Source of the DNA: G963662905 sp963676415
Lineage (GTDB): Bacteria; Bacteroidota; Bacteroidia; Bacteroidales; WRLA01
DNA: 64,000 nt
Direction: 5' to 3'
Assembly: GCA_963676415.1 (NCBI GenBank)
Contig: OY781097.1
Span: 1,922,001-1,986,000, forward strand
Shown: positions 1-8,044 of the stretch, piece after piece
Position numbering within the stretch: the stretch's first letter is position 1
Layout: every line of letters starts with the position of its first letter
Made by a program: the position numbers and the translations under genes
Notes under the pieces: model-generated
Told to the model about the DNA's origin: nothing
What the model saw: the letters and a program-made list of their open reading frames with translations, nothing else
Database searches by the model: none

Positions 1-45
1 CGGATGAGAGGAAAGGACCATCCGATGAGTGAACCGGTCCACCGC

Positions 46-1674
46 TCAATTATGAAAAATGCTTATTCCCTCCGGCTTGCTATGCTCCACAGCCTGCGTT
101 GTATCCAAATTCTTGCAGCCCTGTACATCCGTTACTTCCACAATTACACTCAGCGTAGTGTCCGCATAAAAGCTAGTGTCTGTTGAACCGTTTTGCCAGA
201 GGTAGGATTGAAAATTCCCTGGCCAGAGGTTTACGCCATAGCCTTCGCAAAAACCGGTATCGGTTGGCAGGAGCGGAACAGGCAAAGGATGGATAAGGAT
301 TTCCTGCACGGTAGTGTCGTTCAGGCTGTTGTTGTAGCCAATTACACTGACCTGATAGGCCCCGGTATCTTCATAAATATGATAAGGAAAAAAGGAATCC
401 GAATAATTGGCCAAACCACTGGCCGGATCTCCAAAATCCCAAAAGACTGAATCCTGGGAGGCTGTATCTGTAATGGCAAAGAAGGTGGTGTCCCCAATAC
501 AATGGCCTTCCCAGCTGAAATTGGCCGGGTTGAAGAAGGATTGGATGAAGGCGGGGAGGCCTGATTTTGACATGTGCAGACCAGAACCATCATCAAGATA
601 AACTGAGGAATCTACAAAAACACATGCCAACCCGTCTTCATTTGGGTTTTCGATGATGCTTAAGTAGGGATAATCATATCGCGCGATATATATCCTGTTG
701 TCTGGGCCTATTTGCATGGCTGAAAAAAAATTTGGAGAATGAGACGTGTTGATTATAACGCTAGAATTGACAATAGCGGATGAGTCATAAATACTTAAAT
801 CATATTGAACAAGTATAGTGCTGTCCAGAAAGTCATAAAAACTTAAATAGACTTTGTTCCCTTCAGGTGAGAATTCTAATCCATAGGCATTATTATTTGA
901 ATAACCATGTAGTGTAACCGGATCTGATAAAAGAGCTGTAGCATTATCAAACTGAAAAATTTGAAAGCTTTCATCGTCTGAAACAGCGCAACAAATGTAT
1001 TGTCCTTGCATTGAGGCTTTCATATACCCTGCTAACCATGTTGCGTTATGGGATTTTCCAATGCTGCAAACAATGGGGTCGCTGTGGATTGAATCCTGAT
1101 CTACAAGAAATGAATGGAATGTATTGCTGCCCCATAAATGAGTAATAATCCATACGGATTGCCCATCGGCATGTTGTACTGCGGTTACCATTTCTTCTGT
1201 GGGGCCGGTAAGGTAATGTGCTACGCCATTAACGACATCTCCCAGTCCGTTATCAAGATTCATATTAACGATATAGTAATTTAGGCCAATAGAGCTGTTC
1301 ATAAATGGAACTGTGAAAAGATAGTACAGGCTGTCACGCCCCGGCCATGGGACCACAATGGCCGACATGGTAGAAGATGGATGCCCGGCTAAACCAAAAC
1401 CATTGGGCATAGTATCGTGCAAGGCATTCCAAACAGTCATGCCATCGGTGTAGAAAAGTAAGTTTCCTTCTGGATCGGATATGCTCGCACAGCCTTCAAT
1501 TTGATCAATTTGACCGTCAAACACTGCCTGAGGGATTCCATCGGGTGTATTAAACGTAATACCTGCATTATGTCCAAAATACCAATTATTGGCCTGTTTG
1601 TTCTGGGCATAGGAAAAACTTACCCAAAAAATTGAGCCTATGATGAGCAACAACAGGCGTTTCCGGTATAGCAT
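46..1674 (-). CDS. Secreted PKD-domain protein
   Basis: This 542-residue protein has a clear signal peptide (hydrophobic residues 6-22, cleavage after FSYAQ) and so is exported. The body (about 25-395) reads as a beta-propeller-like region with repeated 'SDPEGNLLFYTDG' and 'EFSPEGNKVYLSFYD' style strands common in Bacteroidota surface proteins. A PKD-type module follows at about 395-465 (WDFGDPASG, then HIYEDTGAYQVSV), then a second Ig-like segment at 468-530. No T9SS C-terminal sorting domain follows; the protein stops abruptly after about 542 residues, 45 bases from the window edge. That could be a natural end or a frameshift with the remainder outside the window. Binding target unknown. 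Confidence 0.75.
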   Translation of the reverse strand: MLYRKRLLLLIIGSIFWVSFSYAQNKQANNWYFGHNAGITFNTPDGIPQAVFDGQIDQIEGCASISDPEGNLLFYTDGMTVWNALHDTMPNGFGLAGHPSSTMSAIVVPWPGRDSLYYLFTVPFMNSSIGLNYYIVNMNLDNGLGDVVNGVAHYLTGPTEEMVTAVQHADGQSVWIITHLWGSNTFHSFLVDQDSIHSDPIVCSIGKSHNATWLAGYMKASMQGQYICCAVSDDESFQIFQFDNATALLSDPVTLHGYSNNNAYGLEFSPEGNKVYLSFYDFLDSTILVQYDLSIYDSSAIVNSSVIINTSHSPNFFSAMQIGPDNRIYIARYDYPYLSIIENPNEDGLACVFVDSSVYLDDGSGLHMSKSGLPAFIQSFFNPANFSWEGHCIGDTTFFAITDTASQDSVFWDFGDPASGLANYSDSFFPYHIYEDTGAYQVSVIGYNNSLNDTTVQEILIHPLPVPLLPTDTGFCEGYGVNLWPGNFQSYLWQNGSTDTSFYADTTLSVIVEVTDVQGCKNLDTTQAVEHSKPEGISIFHN

Positions 1675-1725
1675 AAAACAAAAATAGGCCTTTACGCTTT
1701 AAGAACGCTAAGCCCTGATAAAATA

Positions 1726-2166
1726 TTATTGTTTAATAATTTTCCACTCCCGCTGCAAAGCTCCTGATTTAATGCGCAGCAGGTAAATGCCTGCAGGTTC
1801 ATTGCTCAGGTCAATCTGCCGGCGGTTTTCCATGGCTTCTACGCGCATGAGCAGGCTACCGCTTAAGGTATAGACTTCGTATTCCGGGAGCGCATTCAGG
1901 GCAAAACCCTGGCTTTCCAATATAAGCAAGCCTTGTGTTGGGTTTGGATAAATTTTAACGGTAGCTTCTCCAAGCGTTTCCTGCAAAGGTTTGGGCAGCT
2001 CCGGTTCTCCTTGTAGGCTGTCGTTGAAATTGGCTATGGTCTGCAGATCCTTGCCCATATTAATGATACGGGATGTGCGGTTGCCGTTTTCGTCGTATTG
2101 GTAGGTGGTTTGGGCATGTGAATAGACTGTAAATATTAGAATAAAAAAAATCAGAACGAGTTTCAT
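1726..2166 (-). CDS. Small T9SS-sorted protein with single YD repeat
   Basis: This 146-residue secreted protein has a signal peptide (residues 1-18, ending YSHAQ) followed at once by one RHS-type YD motif (YQYDENGNRTSR, about residues 22-33). The rest is a type A T9SS sorting domain: IYPNPTQGLLILES near residue 72, then EVYTLSGSLL and PAGIYLLRIKSG. It looks like the N-terminal and C-terminal ends of a longer cell-surface RHS protein joined with the middle missing, or a stand-alone companion of the RHS gene upstream. It lies on the same strand 19 bases after the small membrane protein and probably shares its transcript. Function not known. Confidence 0.75.
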   Translation of the reverse strand: MKLVLIFFILIFTVYSHAQTTYQYDENGNRTSRIINMGKDLQTIANFNDSLQGEPELPKPLQETLGEATVKIYPNPTQGLLILESQGFALNALPEYEVYTLSGSLLMRVEAMENRRQIDLSNEPAGIYLLRIKSGALQREWKIIKQ

Positions 2167-2185
2167 AATATAAATATTTTATTGA

Positions 2186-2623
2186 TTAATTACTATCAAC
2201 AGGGAATGCCTTGATAAGAATTCCCCTATCCCCTTCCTCCCATATTATTTTATGCCCTTCAAACTCAAAATAAGTATTATAAACTACTGTATTTTTGCTT
2301 GGATCTGACGGGTCATATGAAATCAAAGCAGGAACTGGCTTAGTTTTAGGATACTGATATAACTTATAACGTATTGTGCTAGAAATAGCAATCGAATAAT
2401 TTTTGCCATTGACCAAAAATTCATAAACTGGACAACCGTTAAATCTGCCGCCGGAATTATGCGTATATATAGCCAATGCTCTTTCTCCAATTTTTAAAAT
2501 CCTTTCATTTTCAATTTGTTGTGAACTAGATAAGTAGTGGATTACACCGGCAATAATAACAATAGGGACTATAATCAATAATAGGCCTGTAATTGCTTCT
2601 TTTACTTTATTTGCTTGATCCAT
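2186..2623 (-). CDS. Small membrane-anchored protein, candidate RHS immunity protein
   Basis: No family is recognised with certainty. The 145-residue protein has one membrane segment (about residues 9-30, rich in I, L and V) and a soluble domain of about 110 residues with a pattern (YEFLVNGKNYSIAIS, ALISYDPSDPSKN) like small DUF3592-type proteins. It starts 8 bases after the stop of the RHS tip gene, which is the usual place for the immunity gene of a polymorphic toxin. The immunity role is inferred from position only. An ordinary membrane protein captured in the locus is equally possible. Confidence 0.6.
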   Translation of the reverse strand: MDQANKVKEAITGLLLIIVPIVIIAGVIHYLSSSQQIENERILKIGERALAIYTHNSGGRFNGCPVYEFLVNGKNYSIAISSTIRYKLYQYPKTKPVPALISYDPSDPSKNTVVYNTYFEFEGHKIIWEEGDRGILIKAFPVDSN

Positions 2624-2631
2624 CTTTTGTT

Positions 2632-3936
2632 TTATCTTCCTCCATTATTAAAATTTATCATGTATGGTATTTTTGGTGTATTATCTCTTATCCATTCGCC
2701 ATTTTCATCATCAAAGATATATTCATTTGATTCATCCATTTTATACTCAAATATTCTATTTTGGAACTCATTTCCAGCTGGCATGGTGAATGTGGATGCA
2801 GTAAAACGTTTTAACCTATCAATGAATCTTTTTGAGTCAAAACTTCCTACATACTTCTTTGGAACTATTTTTTCAAAAGCAAAGTCAAAAGCAATATCCA
2901 GAGTAAATGATTTTAAATTTAATGCTTTACTACGAGCACCGCTTTTATCATCTTGATACTTTTTATATCCTTTATTAGGAGTAAAATCATGTTGAGATTT
3001 AAAGGAATTAGAAACATATGTATTAATCGCTTTAAAACCAATATTGATGGCTTTCATCCCTGTTTTACTAATTTTGAGGAGCTTGGTTATTTTAGAAACC
3101 CCAAGTGTCGCCACATCAGAAACTCCAGATATCGCACAATCAAGAAAATCAATGTCGCCCCACAGTGCATCACTCCAATCAATGCTTTTATTCATCGTGC
3201 TTTGTTGGACAATATTATTAATTGCTTGGGAGGCATAATCAATAGTTGCACCCCATAAGAAAATATCAACAAAAACTAAAGGAGGGAATATCGCACTAAG
3301 AAAAAATTCCCCATTAGGGTCTTTGTATTTCAAAGGATTATTCAAACAATACGCATACCTGTTCAGGTTCTGTGGCATATCCGGAGCTTGCACATAAGGA
3401 TCAGGGCTCAGTAAAGCGCCCACAACGGGATCATAAGCCCTGCCGTTCATATTGATCAGATTAAAAGCATCGATATGCTCATGTCCGGTATAGCCATGAC
3501 TGGTTATATAGTCGGCCGGGTCGGAGAAGAGCGGTGCCGTAAGGCTACCGTCATAGGCTTGCAGCTCGCGGCGTTCGCCCCAGGCATTAAAGCTGTAATA
3601 GAGTGCATCATCCGTGCTTTGAGCTCCATCATCCACCAAAGCGTAAATAGTCCCTAAATAGTTTTCGTCAATAGAGTTTGGAGTTTGCTCTATAAAGTTC
3701 AAATTCAAGGCATGTGAAAAATCTAAACCGCAGTATACTAAAGTATATGAGGATTTAGATTTTGAGCAATAACGCAGAAGTTGAGCTTTATAGACGAACT
3801 CTAAGTAATCGGTGAGCACATACTTCATCTCATCGCGGCCGGCATCATCACTGATGTGCATTGCCACCAGCGCGTCGGGTGAAGAAATGTAGGAAAGGTA
3901 ATGGGTTTCGCTGCCCCTTTGTATGCGTTCTGCCAT
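2632..3936 (-). CDS. 5'-truncated RHS-repeat core protein with variable C-terminal domain
   Basis: This 434-residue protein contains the end of an RHS core: AWGERRELQAYDG, then GYTGHEHIDAFNLINMNGR, YDPVVGALLSPDPYVQ and NRYAYCLNNPLKYKDPNGE (about residues 148-210). The roughly 220 residues after DPNGE form a variable tip, hydrophobic first (LSAIFPPLVFVDIFLWGATI) then charged, not matched to any toxin family I know. Full RHS proteins exceed 1000 residues with signal peptide and many YD repeats; here the core begins at residue 1 and RHS-like sequence (IFGG) continues just upstream of the ATG to a stop, so the 5' end is lost. An in-frame 49-codon insertion interrupts the motif DYLG/TIYALVDD at about residues 44-92. 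It may be a relic. Confidence 0.75.
   Translation of the reverse strand: MAERIQRGSETHYLSYISSPDALVAMHISDDAGRDEMKYVLTDYLEFVYKAQLLRYCSKSKSSYTLVYCGLDFSHALNLNFIEQTPNSIDENYLGTIYALVDDGAQSTDDALYYSFNAWGERRELQAYDGSLTAPLFSDPADYITSHGYTGHEHIDAFNLINMNGRAYDPVVGALLSPDPYVQAPDMPQNLNRYAYCLNNPLKYKDPNGEFFLSAIFPPLVFVDIFLWGATIDYASQAINNIVQQSTMNKSIDWSDALWGDIDFLDCAISGVSDVATLGVSKITKLLKISKTGMKAINIGFKAINTYVSNSFKSQHDFTPNKGYKKYQDDKSGARSKALNLKSFTLDIAFDFAFEKIVPKKYVGSFDSKRFIDRLKRFTASTFTMPAGNEFQNRIFEYKMDESNEYIFDDENGEWIRDNTPKIPYMINFNNGGR
3661..3807 (-). repeat. Palindromic MITE-like element inserted in frame in the RHS gene
   Basis: A 147-base segment (exactly 49 codons) splits the RHS core motif that should read YVLTDYLGTIYALVDD. 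Its two halves are inverted copies: TCTATAAAG near 3689-3697 on the plus strand is matched in reverse complement at 3786-3794, ATCTAAA at 3721-3727 by TTTAGAT at 3754-3760, and GTATAC by GTATAT around the centre near 3738. The flanks CTAAATA (3654-3660) and CTAAGTA (3801-3807) look like a target duplication with one mismatch. No transposase is encoded. The reading frame stays open through it. Confidence 0.75.
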
Positions 3937-4137
3937 ACCGCCAAAGATAGTTTTATTTTTTATTTGTGATGAATACTATTTGTGATTATTTATCGGATAG
4001 CCCTGATATTTATTAAATTTTGATATTGAAGCCAGCAATACATGATGAATTTAATTTTGAAATAATTTTTGAATATACTTTTATGCTAAGATGTTTTTTT
4101 TAACGTTGCATTTTCTAATCAAAGTCTTTATTCAATT

Positions 4138-6132
4138 ATGAAAACCAATATTCTTGCAATTATTTTAGTAGCATTGATAACATTTGGGTCAAAAGCCCAA
4201 ACCGTATTCTTAGAAGACTTCAACGAAGGCTCAACTTTCCCGGAAGGGTGGGAGGTGAATGCTTTTCCGGTTTATACCCATCATAGTCATGTTTCTGCCT
4301 ATAAGGTGGCACGCTCAAGCTGGTGTTTGGGCGAAGGTAATGAGTTTAATTTATACTATTATGGAGAAGAGGACTATAAGCATCAGTCAAGTTGGAGGTT
4401 AGAAATAGTATCTCCTGTGCTGGATCTGGCAGCTTTCGAACAATTAAATTTTTCTACTGATTTTTACCGTCAGGAATTTGATAGGATTAACAGTGAACTG
4501 CCGATTATGCTTTACCTAAAAAATAGCCAAATGGAAGAATGGGAAGAGTTTTATGTACATGTTTATGGCGAACTGGGGCGCCGTTGGAGTGTGCCTTTTA
4601 TTTGTTCCTTGGATTCGTCAATATTTCGAAAAGATGGGTTTCAGTTTATGCTGGTTATAGACTTGATGGAAGCTTATTATAGTTACAGTCATAAATGGTT
4701 TAATTTAGATAATATTAGGATAGAAGAGCCAAAGCAAACAGATTTGGCTATTTTTGATGATTACCCCAAGCTGCATATCCCCCAAGATAGTCTTTTAAGG
4801 CCTAAAGTACGCATTGTCAATAAAGGCATTGATCCAACGAATGGTAAAATTCATTGTTACATCAGGGAACACAAAAGCAATGAACTGGTTTATGAAGAAA
4901 CCGTAGATATTGCGGAAACGGGGCGAATGGACACCTTAAGCCTGTTCTTTCCGGCTTTTGATATGCCATATTCAAACCATTTATACCATTTAACATATGA
5001 GATGGAATGTGCCGGGGATGAAAACCTGGCGAACAACCTGATTAATTATGATGTGGATACTTATACCACTTCTTTTCAAAATTGGCCTGGACTTAATATA
5101 ATATATTCAACAGAATATAGCGTAGGGGATTTTGATTGGTGGCGCCCTGATATTCTTCGGAAAAATCTGGACACTTTGAGCCTAATGAAACAGGCATTTC
5201 CCAAGGTCAGTGTTGTTAATTACATATATGACGATGTCCCGGATTCTTTAGATTGTCAAACAGCTGTGGCGTTTATGAATGATTTGGGCATAACTTATGC
5301 GCCGATAAGGATGATTCATGACAAAGATGCTTATTTGCCCAGATTTAGCTTATACCCCCGGAGAGTGTTCAGGCCATTTGAGGTCTTTTGGCCTGATGCG
5401 GGGTATCCCTCAATGTTTAATCTCTATAATAGAATAGCAGAATACCGTACGCCATTCATATTAGACATCTACGGAACCCATTCCGGACAGGATTATAGTG
5501 TAATGGTAGAACTAACCCCAAAAGCCCCAATCGTAAATGACCGCTTAAAATTGCGTACTGTTATTACCCGCTCCCATGTGCCGTCAAATGCCAACTCGGA
5601 AATTCCAGAATATCAACGTGTTGGATTTTTCGACGATGTAGTCCAAATGGCCCTGCCCGATACCAATGGCATTGCTTTTGCCATGGACGGATCGGAGACC
5701 AGCGCCAAGCAATGGGAAATGTCATTCAGTTTAAAGGATTTCTGGGATCCGGAGCAGGTGAAGATTGTAACTTATGTTCAGGATACATTCACCTACGACA
5801 TCCTGCAGTGCCGTGCTGTGCCCCTGCAAAACCTTTGGGGCGTTGGCATGGAAGAAGAAGCGCAAATGCCTGCCGAAAGCGTCCTCATCAGTCCCAATCC
5901 GGCAAAAGACATGCTTTATGCGCAGCTCATGCTGGAAATGCCGGCCAATGTGGATTTCCGCCTCTTCGATATCAATGGCCGCGACCTGGGCATTCTGAAA
6001 AGAAGCTTCCTGGGTGCAGGAAACCACAAAGTACAGATCAATGTACCGAAGCACATAAAAACAGGCATCTACATCCTGCAAACCGAAACAGAGCGTGAGG
6101 CTTATTCGCAGAAACTGAATATTGTGCGCTAG
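4138..6132 (+). CDS. T9SS-sorted surface protein with Omp28-like middle region
   Basis: This 664-residue protein has a signal peptide (ends GSKAQ, residue 21), then a jelly-roll-like N-terminal region beginning FLEDFNEGSTFPEGW, typical of choice-of-anchor J domains (to about residue 200). The middle (about 290-560) resembles Omp28-type Bacteroidota outer-membrane proteins, with IYSTEYS and a VVNYIYDD strand. The C terminus (about 580-664) is a type A T9SS sorting domain: ISPNPAKDMLYAQL, LFDINGRDLG, KTGIYILQTET. The product is expected on the cell surface. The final codon CGC is followed by TAG whose TA is the target duplication of the IS630 element, so the protein keeps its original end. Confidence 0.8.
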   Translation: MKTNILAIILVALITFGSKAQTVFLEDFNEGSTFPEGWEVNAFPVYTHHSHVSAYKVARSSWCLGEGNEFNLYYYGEEDYKHQSSWRLEIVSPVLDLAAFEQLNFSTDFYRQEFDRINSELPIMLYLKNSQMEEWEEFYVHVYGELGRRWSVPFICSLDSSIFRKDGFQFMLVIDLMEAYYSYSHKWFNLDNIRIEEPKQTDLAIFDDYPKLHIPQDSLLRPKVRIVNKGIDPTNGKIHCYIREHKSNELVYEETVDIAETGRMDTLSLFFPAFDMPYSNHLYHLTYEMECAGDENLANNLINYDVDTYTTSFQNWPGLNIIYSTEYSVGDFDWWRPDILRKNLDTLSLMKQAFPKVSVVNYIYDDVPDSLDCQTAVAFMNDLGITYAPIRMIHDKDAYLPRFSLYPRRVFRPFEVFWPDAGYPSMFNLYNRIAEYRTPFILDIYGTHSGQDYSVMVELTPKAPIVNDRLKLRTVITRSHVPSNANSEIPEYQRVGFFDDVVQMALPDTNGIAFAMDGSETSAKQWEMSFSLKDFWDPEQVKIVTYVQDTFTYDILQCRAVPLQNLWGVGMEEEAQMPAESVLISPNPAKDMLYAQLMLEMPANVDFRLFDINGRDLGILKRSFLGAGNHKVQINVPKHIKTGIYILQTETEREAYSQKLNIVR

Positions 6133-6161
6133 TGTTATAATTATAAAGTTAATTAACTAAT
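6132..6161 (+). repeat. Left terminal inverted repeat of IS630 element
   Basis: Starts GTGTTATAATTAT directly after the TA at 6130-6131 and pairs imperfectly with 7219-7248. Confidence 0.8.
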
Positions 6162-6180
6162 ATTTTATTATCTTTGCCAC

Positions 6181-7227
6181 ATGGCAAGGATAGGAAAACC
6201 CATTCAGATAACAACGGAAGAGAAGGCAGAGCTTCTTTCCATGAGCCGTTCACACAAACTTGAAAAACGTTACGTTGAGCGTGCCGAGATAATTATATTA
6301 TCCGATCAAGGTTTATCGATGAGTGAAATAGTAGAGCAAACAGGGCTTAGTAGACCTGTAGTAAATAAATGGAGACAACGATTTCGCGAGCAAGGTATTA
6401 CAGGTTTGAAGGATGCTTACCGAAGTGGAAAACCAAAGGTTATCACTGCAGAACAACAGGCTATGGTAATTGAGAAAGCCTGCACAAAGCCAGATGACGG
6501 ATACACTAACTGGTCTCAAGAACGTATCGCCAAAGAAGTAGGGATTAGCCAGTCTAAAGTATTTCAGATTCTTAAACAAGCAGACATAAAGCCACATAAA
6601 ATTGAGTATTGGTGCGGCAAGTCAAAAGACCCAGAGTTTGAAGAAAAAATGACCAACATTGTTGGGCTTTACATGTCGCCACCAGAAAACGCTTTGGTTA
6701 TTTGTGTTGACGAAAAAACTCAAATACAGGCACTCGATAGAACTCAGCCAGAGTTGCCATTACGGCCAGGAAATCCGAAAAGACAAACAGCCACCTACAA
6801 ACGCAACGGAACTGTTTCGTTAATTGCGGCACTTGCAGTGCATACAGGTGAAGTAACAGCCAAAACAATTAAATCAAATAATGCAGAAAACTTCTTAAAG
6901 TTCTTAAAATCACTTGATAGGAAATACAGAAACAAAAAGCTTCACATAATTGCAGACAACCTTTCGGTACATAAACAAAAAGACGTTAAGGAGTGGCTGA
7001 AAGGAAAAAGGAAAATCACATTGCACTTCACCCCAACGTATTCTTCTTGGTTGAATCAAGTCGAGATATGGTTCAATATATTAACAAAGGATGTTGTAAA
7101 AGGAGGTGTTTGGAAATCATCAGAACAATTGGCTTCTCAACTTATTGAATACGTGAAAACATACAATGAGACACGTGCTAAGCCCTTTCGATGGACTTAT
7201 ACTGGTGATGCATTGAAAATTAGTTAA
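6181..7227 (+). CDS. IS630-family transposase
   Basis: This 348-residue DDE transposase cuts and joins the element at TA sites. The N terminus (about 1-140) holds two helix-turn-helix segments (LSMSEIVEQTGLSRPVVNKW and ERIAKEVGISQSKVFQIL). The catalytic triad is visible: the first Asp in ICVDEKTQIQ (about 178), the second in IIADNLSVHK (about 259) and the Glu in SWLNQVEIWF (about 295). The length is normal for the family and no frameshift is present. A TATCTTTG box at 6169-6176 lies 4 bases before the ATG, so a promoter inside the left repeat could yield a leaderless message, though this may be chance. Confidence 0.95.
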   Translation: MARIGKPIQITTEEKAELLSMSRSHKLEKRYVERAEIIILSDQGLSMSEIVEQTGLSRPVVNKWRQRFREQGITGLKDAYRSGKPKVITAEQQAMVIEKACTKPDDGYTNWSQERIAKEVGISQSKVFQILKQADIKPHKIEYWCGKSKDPEFEEKMTNIVGLYMSPPENALVICVDEKTQIQALDRTQPELPLRPGNPKRQTATYKRNGTVSLIAALAVHTGEVTAKTIKSNNAENFLKFLKSLDRKYRNKKLHIIADNLSVHKQKDVKEWLKGKRKITLHFTPTYSSWLNQVEIWFNILTKDVVKGGVWKSSEQLASQLIEYVKTYNETRAKPFRWTYTGDALKIS

Positions 7228-7248
7228 CTTATTAAATAATTAATACAC
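7219..7248 (-). repeat. Right terminal inverted repeat of IS630 element
   Basis: On the minus strand it starts GTGTATTAATTAT next to the TA at 7249-7250 and matches the left repeat imperfectly. Confidence 0.8.
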
Positions 7249-7310
7249 TAGGATAGTTTTGGAATAAAAATGAAATAATTCTTTGTTCGGCTTCACTTCT
7301 CAAAAAATAT

Positions 7311-7318
7311 TATTTTTG
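7311..7318 (+). promoter_or_regulatory. Putative -7 box of frr
   Basis: TATTTTTG matches the Bacteroidota -7 consensus TAnnTTTG, 32 bases before the frr start. A TTG at 7283-7285 is 25 bases upstream, a little far for the -33 element. Confidence 0.5.
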
Positions 7319-7350
7319 CAGTGCCTTTTTAACAAGCAAATTGAGATATT

Positions 7351-7914
7351 ATGACAGAAGAAATAGAATTTTGCCTCGACTCTGCCCGTGAAAGCATGAA
7401 TGATTCGGTGGAGCACCTGGAGCGGGAATTTCAAAAAATCAGGGCCGGAAAATCAAGCCCTGCCATGCTCGATGGTGTAAAAGTTGATTATTATGGCAGC
7501 ATCAGCCCCATTTCGCAGGTGGCCAATGTTACCACTCCAGATCCGCGTCAGATCATTGTTCAGGCATGGGACAAATCTATGCTGCCCGTTATCGAAAAAG
7601 CTATTTTGGCAGCCAACCTGGGCTTCAACCCGCAAAATAATGGTGAAATCCTCCGTATTGTGGTGCCCCCGCTTACAGAGCAGCGCCGTAAAGAGCTGGT
7701 GAAAATGGCCAAAACAGAAGCAGAAAATTGTAAGGTAAGTATCCGTAATGCCCGCCGTGCGGCAAATGATGAAGCCAAACAGCTGAAAAAAGATGGTACT
7801 CCTGAGGATATGGTGAAAAAACTGGAAGATGATATCCAGAAAATCACCGACGATTCCATCAAAAAAGTGGATGCAATTTTTGCCGACAAAGAAAAAGACA
7901 TCCTGACGGTTTAA
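7351..7914 (+). CDS. frr: Ribosome recycling factor
   Basis: RRF, with EF-G, splits the post-termination ribosome complex in the cytoplasm. The 187-residue length is the family norm. Recognisable stretches are FQKIRAGKSSPAMLDGVKVD (about 29-48), the domain II segment VDYYGSISPISQVANV, and the conserved RIVVPPLTEQRRKELVK near residues 102-118 that joins the long helical bundle. The C-terminal helix (VKKLEDDIQKITDDSIKKV) is complete. It lies just downstream of the IS element, with its own promoter box and a strong terminator after it, so it is transcribed alone. Confidence 0.97.
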   Translation: MTEEIEFCLDSARESMNDSVEHLEREFQKIRAGKSSPAMLDGVKVDYYGSISPISQVANVTTPDPRQIIVQAWDKSMLPVIEKAILAANLGFNPQNNGEILRIVVPPLTEQRRKELVKMAKTEAENCKVSIRNARRAANDEAKQLKKDGTPEDMVKKLEDDIQKITDDSIKKVDAIFADKEKDILTV

Positions 7915-7931
7915 TTCAGGATTTCATTTAT

Positions 7932-7968
7932 AAAAAAAACCAGGCAGCTTATGTTGTCTGGTTTTTTT
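7932..7968 (+). terminator. Rho-independent terminator after frr
   Basis: Stem ACCAGGCAGC / GTTGTCTGGT with loop TTAT, followed by a run of seven T. Confidence 0.85.
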
Positions 7969-8044
7969 GTTTACAGATGTGAATCCATTGTTTTTATACA
8001 GGTCGTCCGATAATGCGTAAATTTGCTTCGAGAAAGAAAATAAG

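Larger units (their letters stand above)
6132..7248 (+). mobile_element. IS630-family insertion sequence (1117 bp)
   Basis: The element carries one transposase gene and imperfect terminal inverted repeats of about 30 bases (6132-6161 and 7219-7248), both beginning GTGT and ending GTTAACTAAT or TTAACTAAT; I count about 23 matches of 30. It is flanked by TA on each side (6130-6131 and 7249-7250), the expected TA target duplication of the IS630/Tc1/mariner superfamily. Both ends and the open reading frame are intact, so it may be active. The joined flanks would read CGC-TAG-GATAG, showing that insertion reconstituted the stop codon of the upstream gene. Confidence 0.88.

Noticed and set aside
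3937..4137. Possible missing upstream part of the RHS gene
   Set aside because: All three minus-strand frames close within a few codons; only IFGG-like core sequence continues upstream of the ATG.
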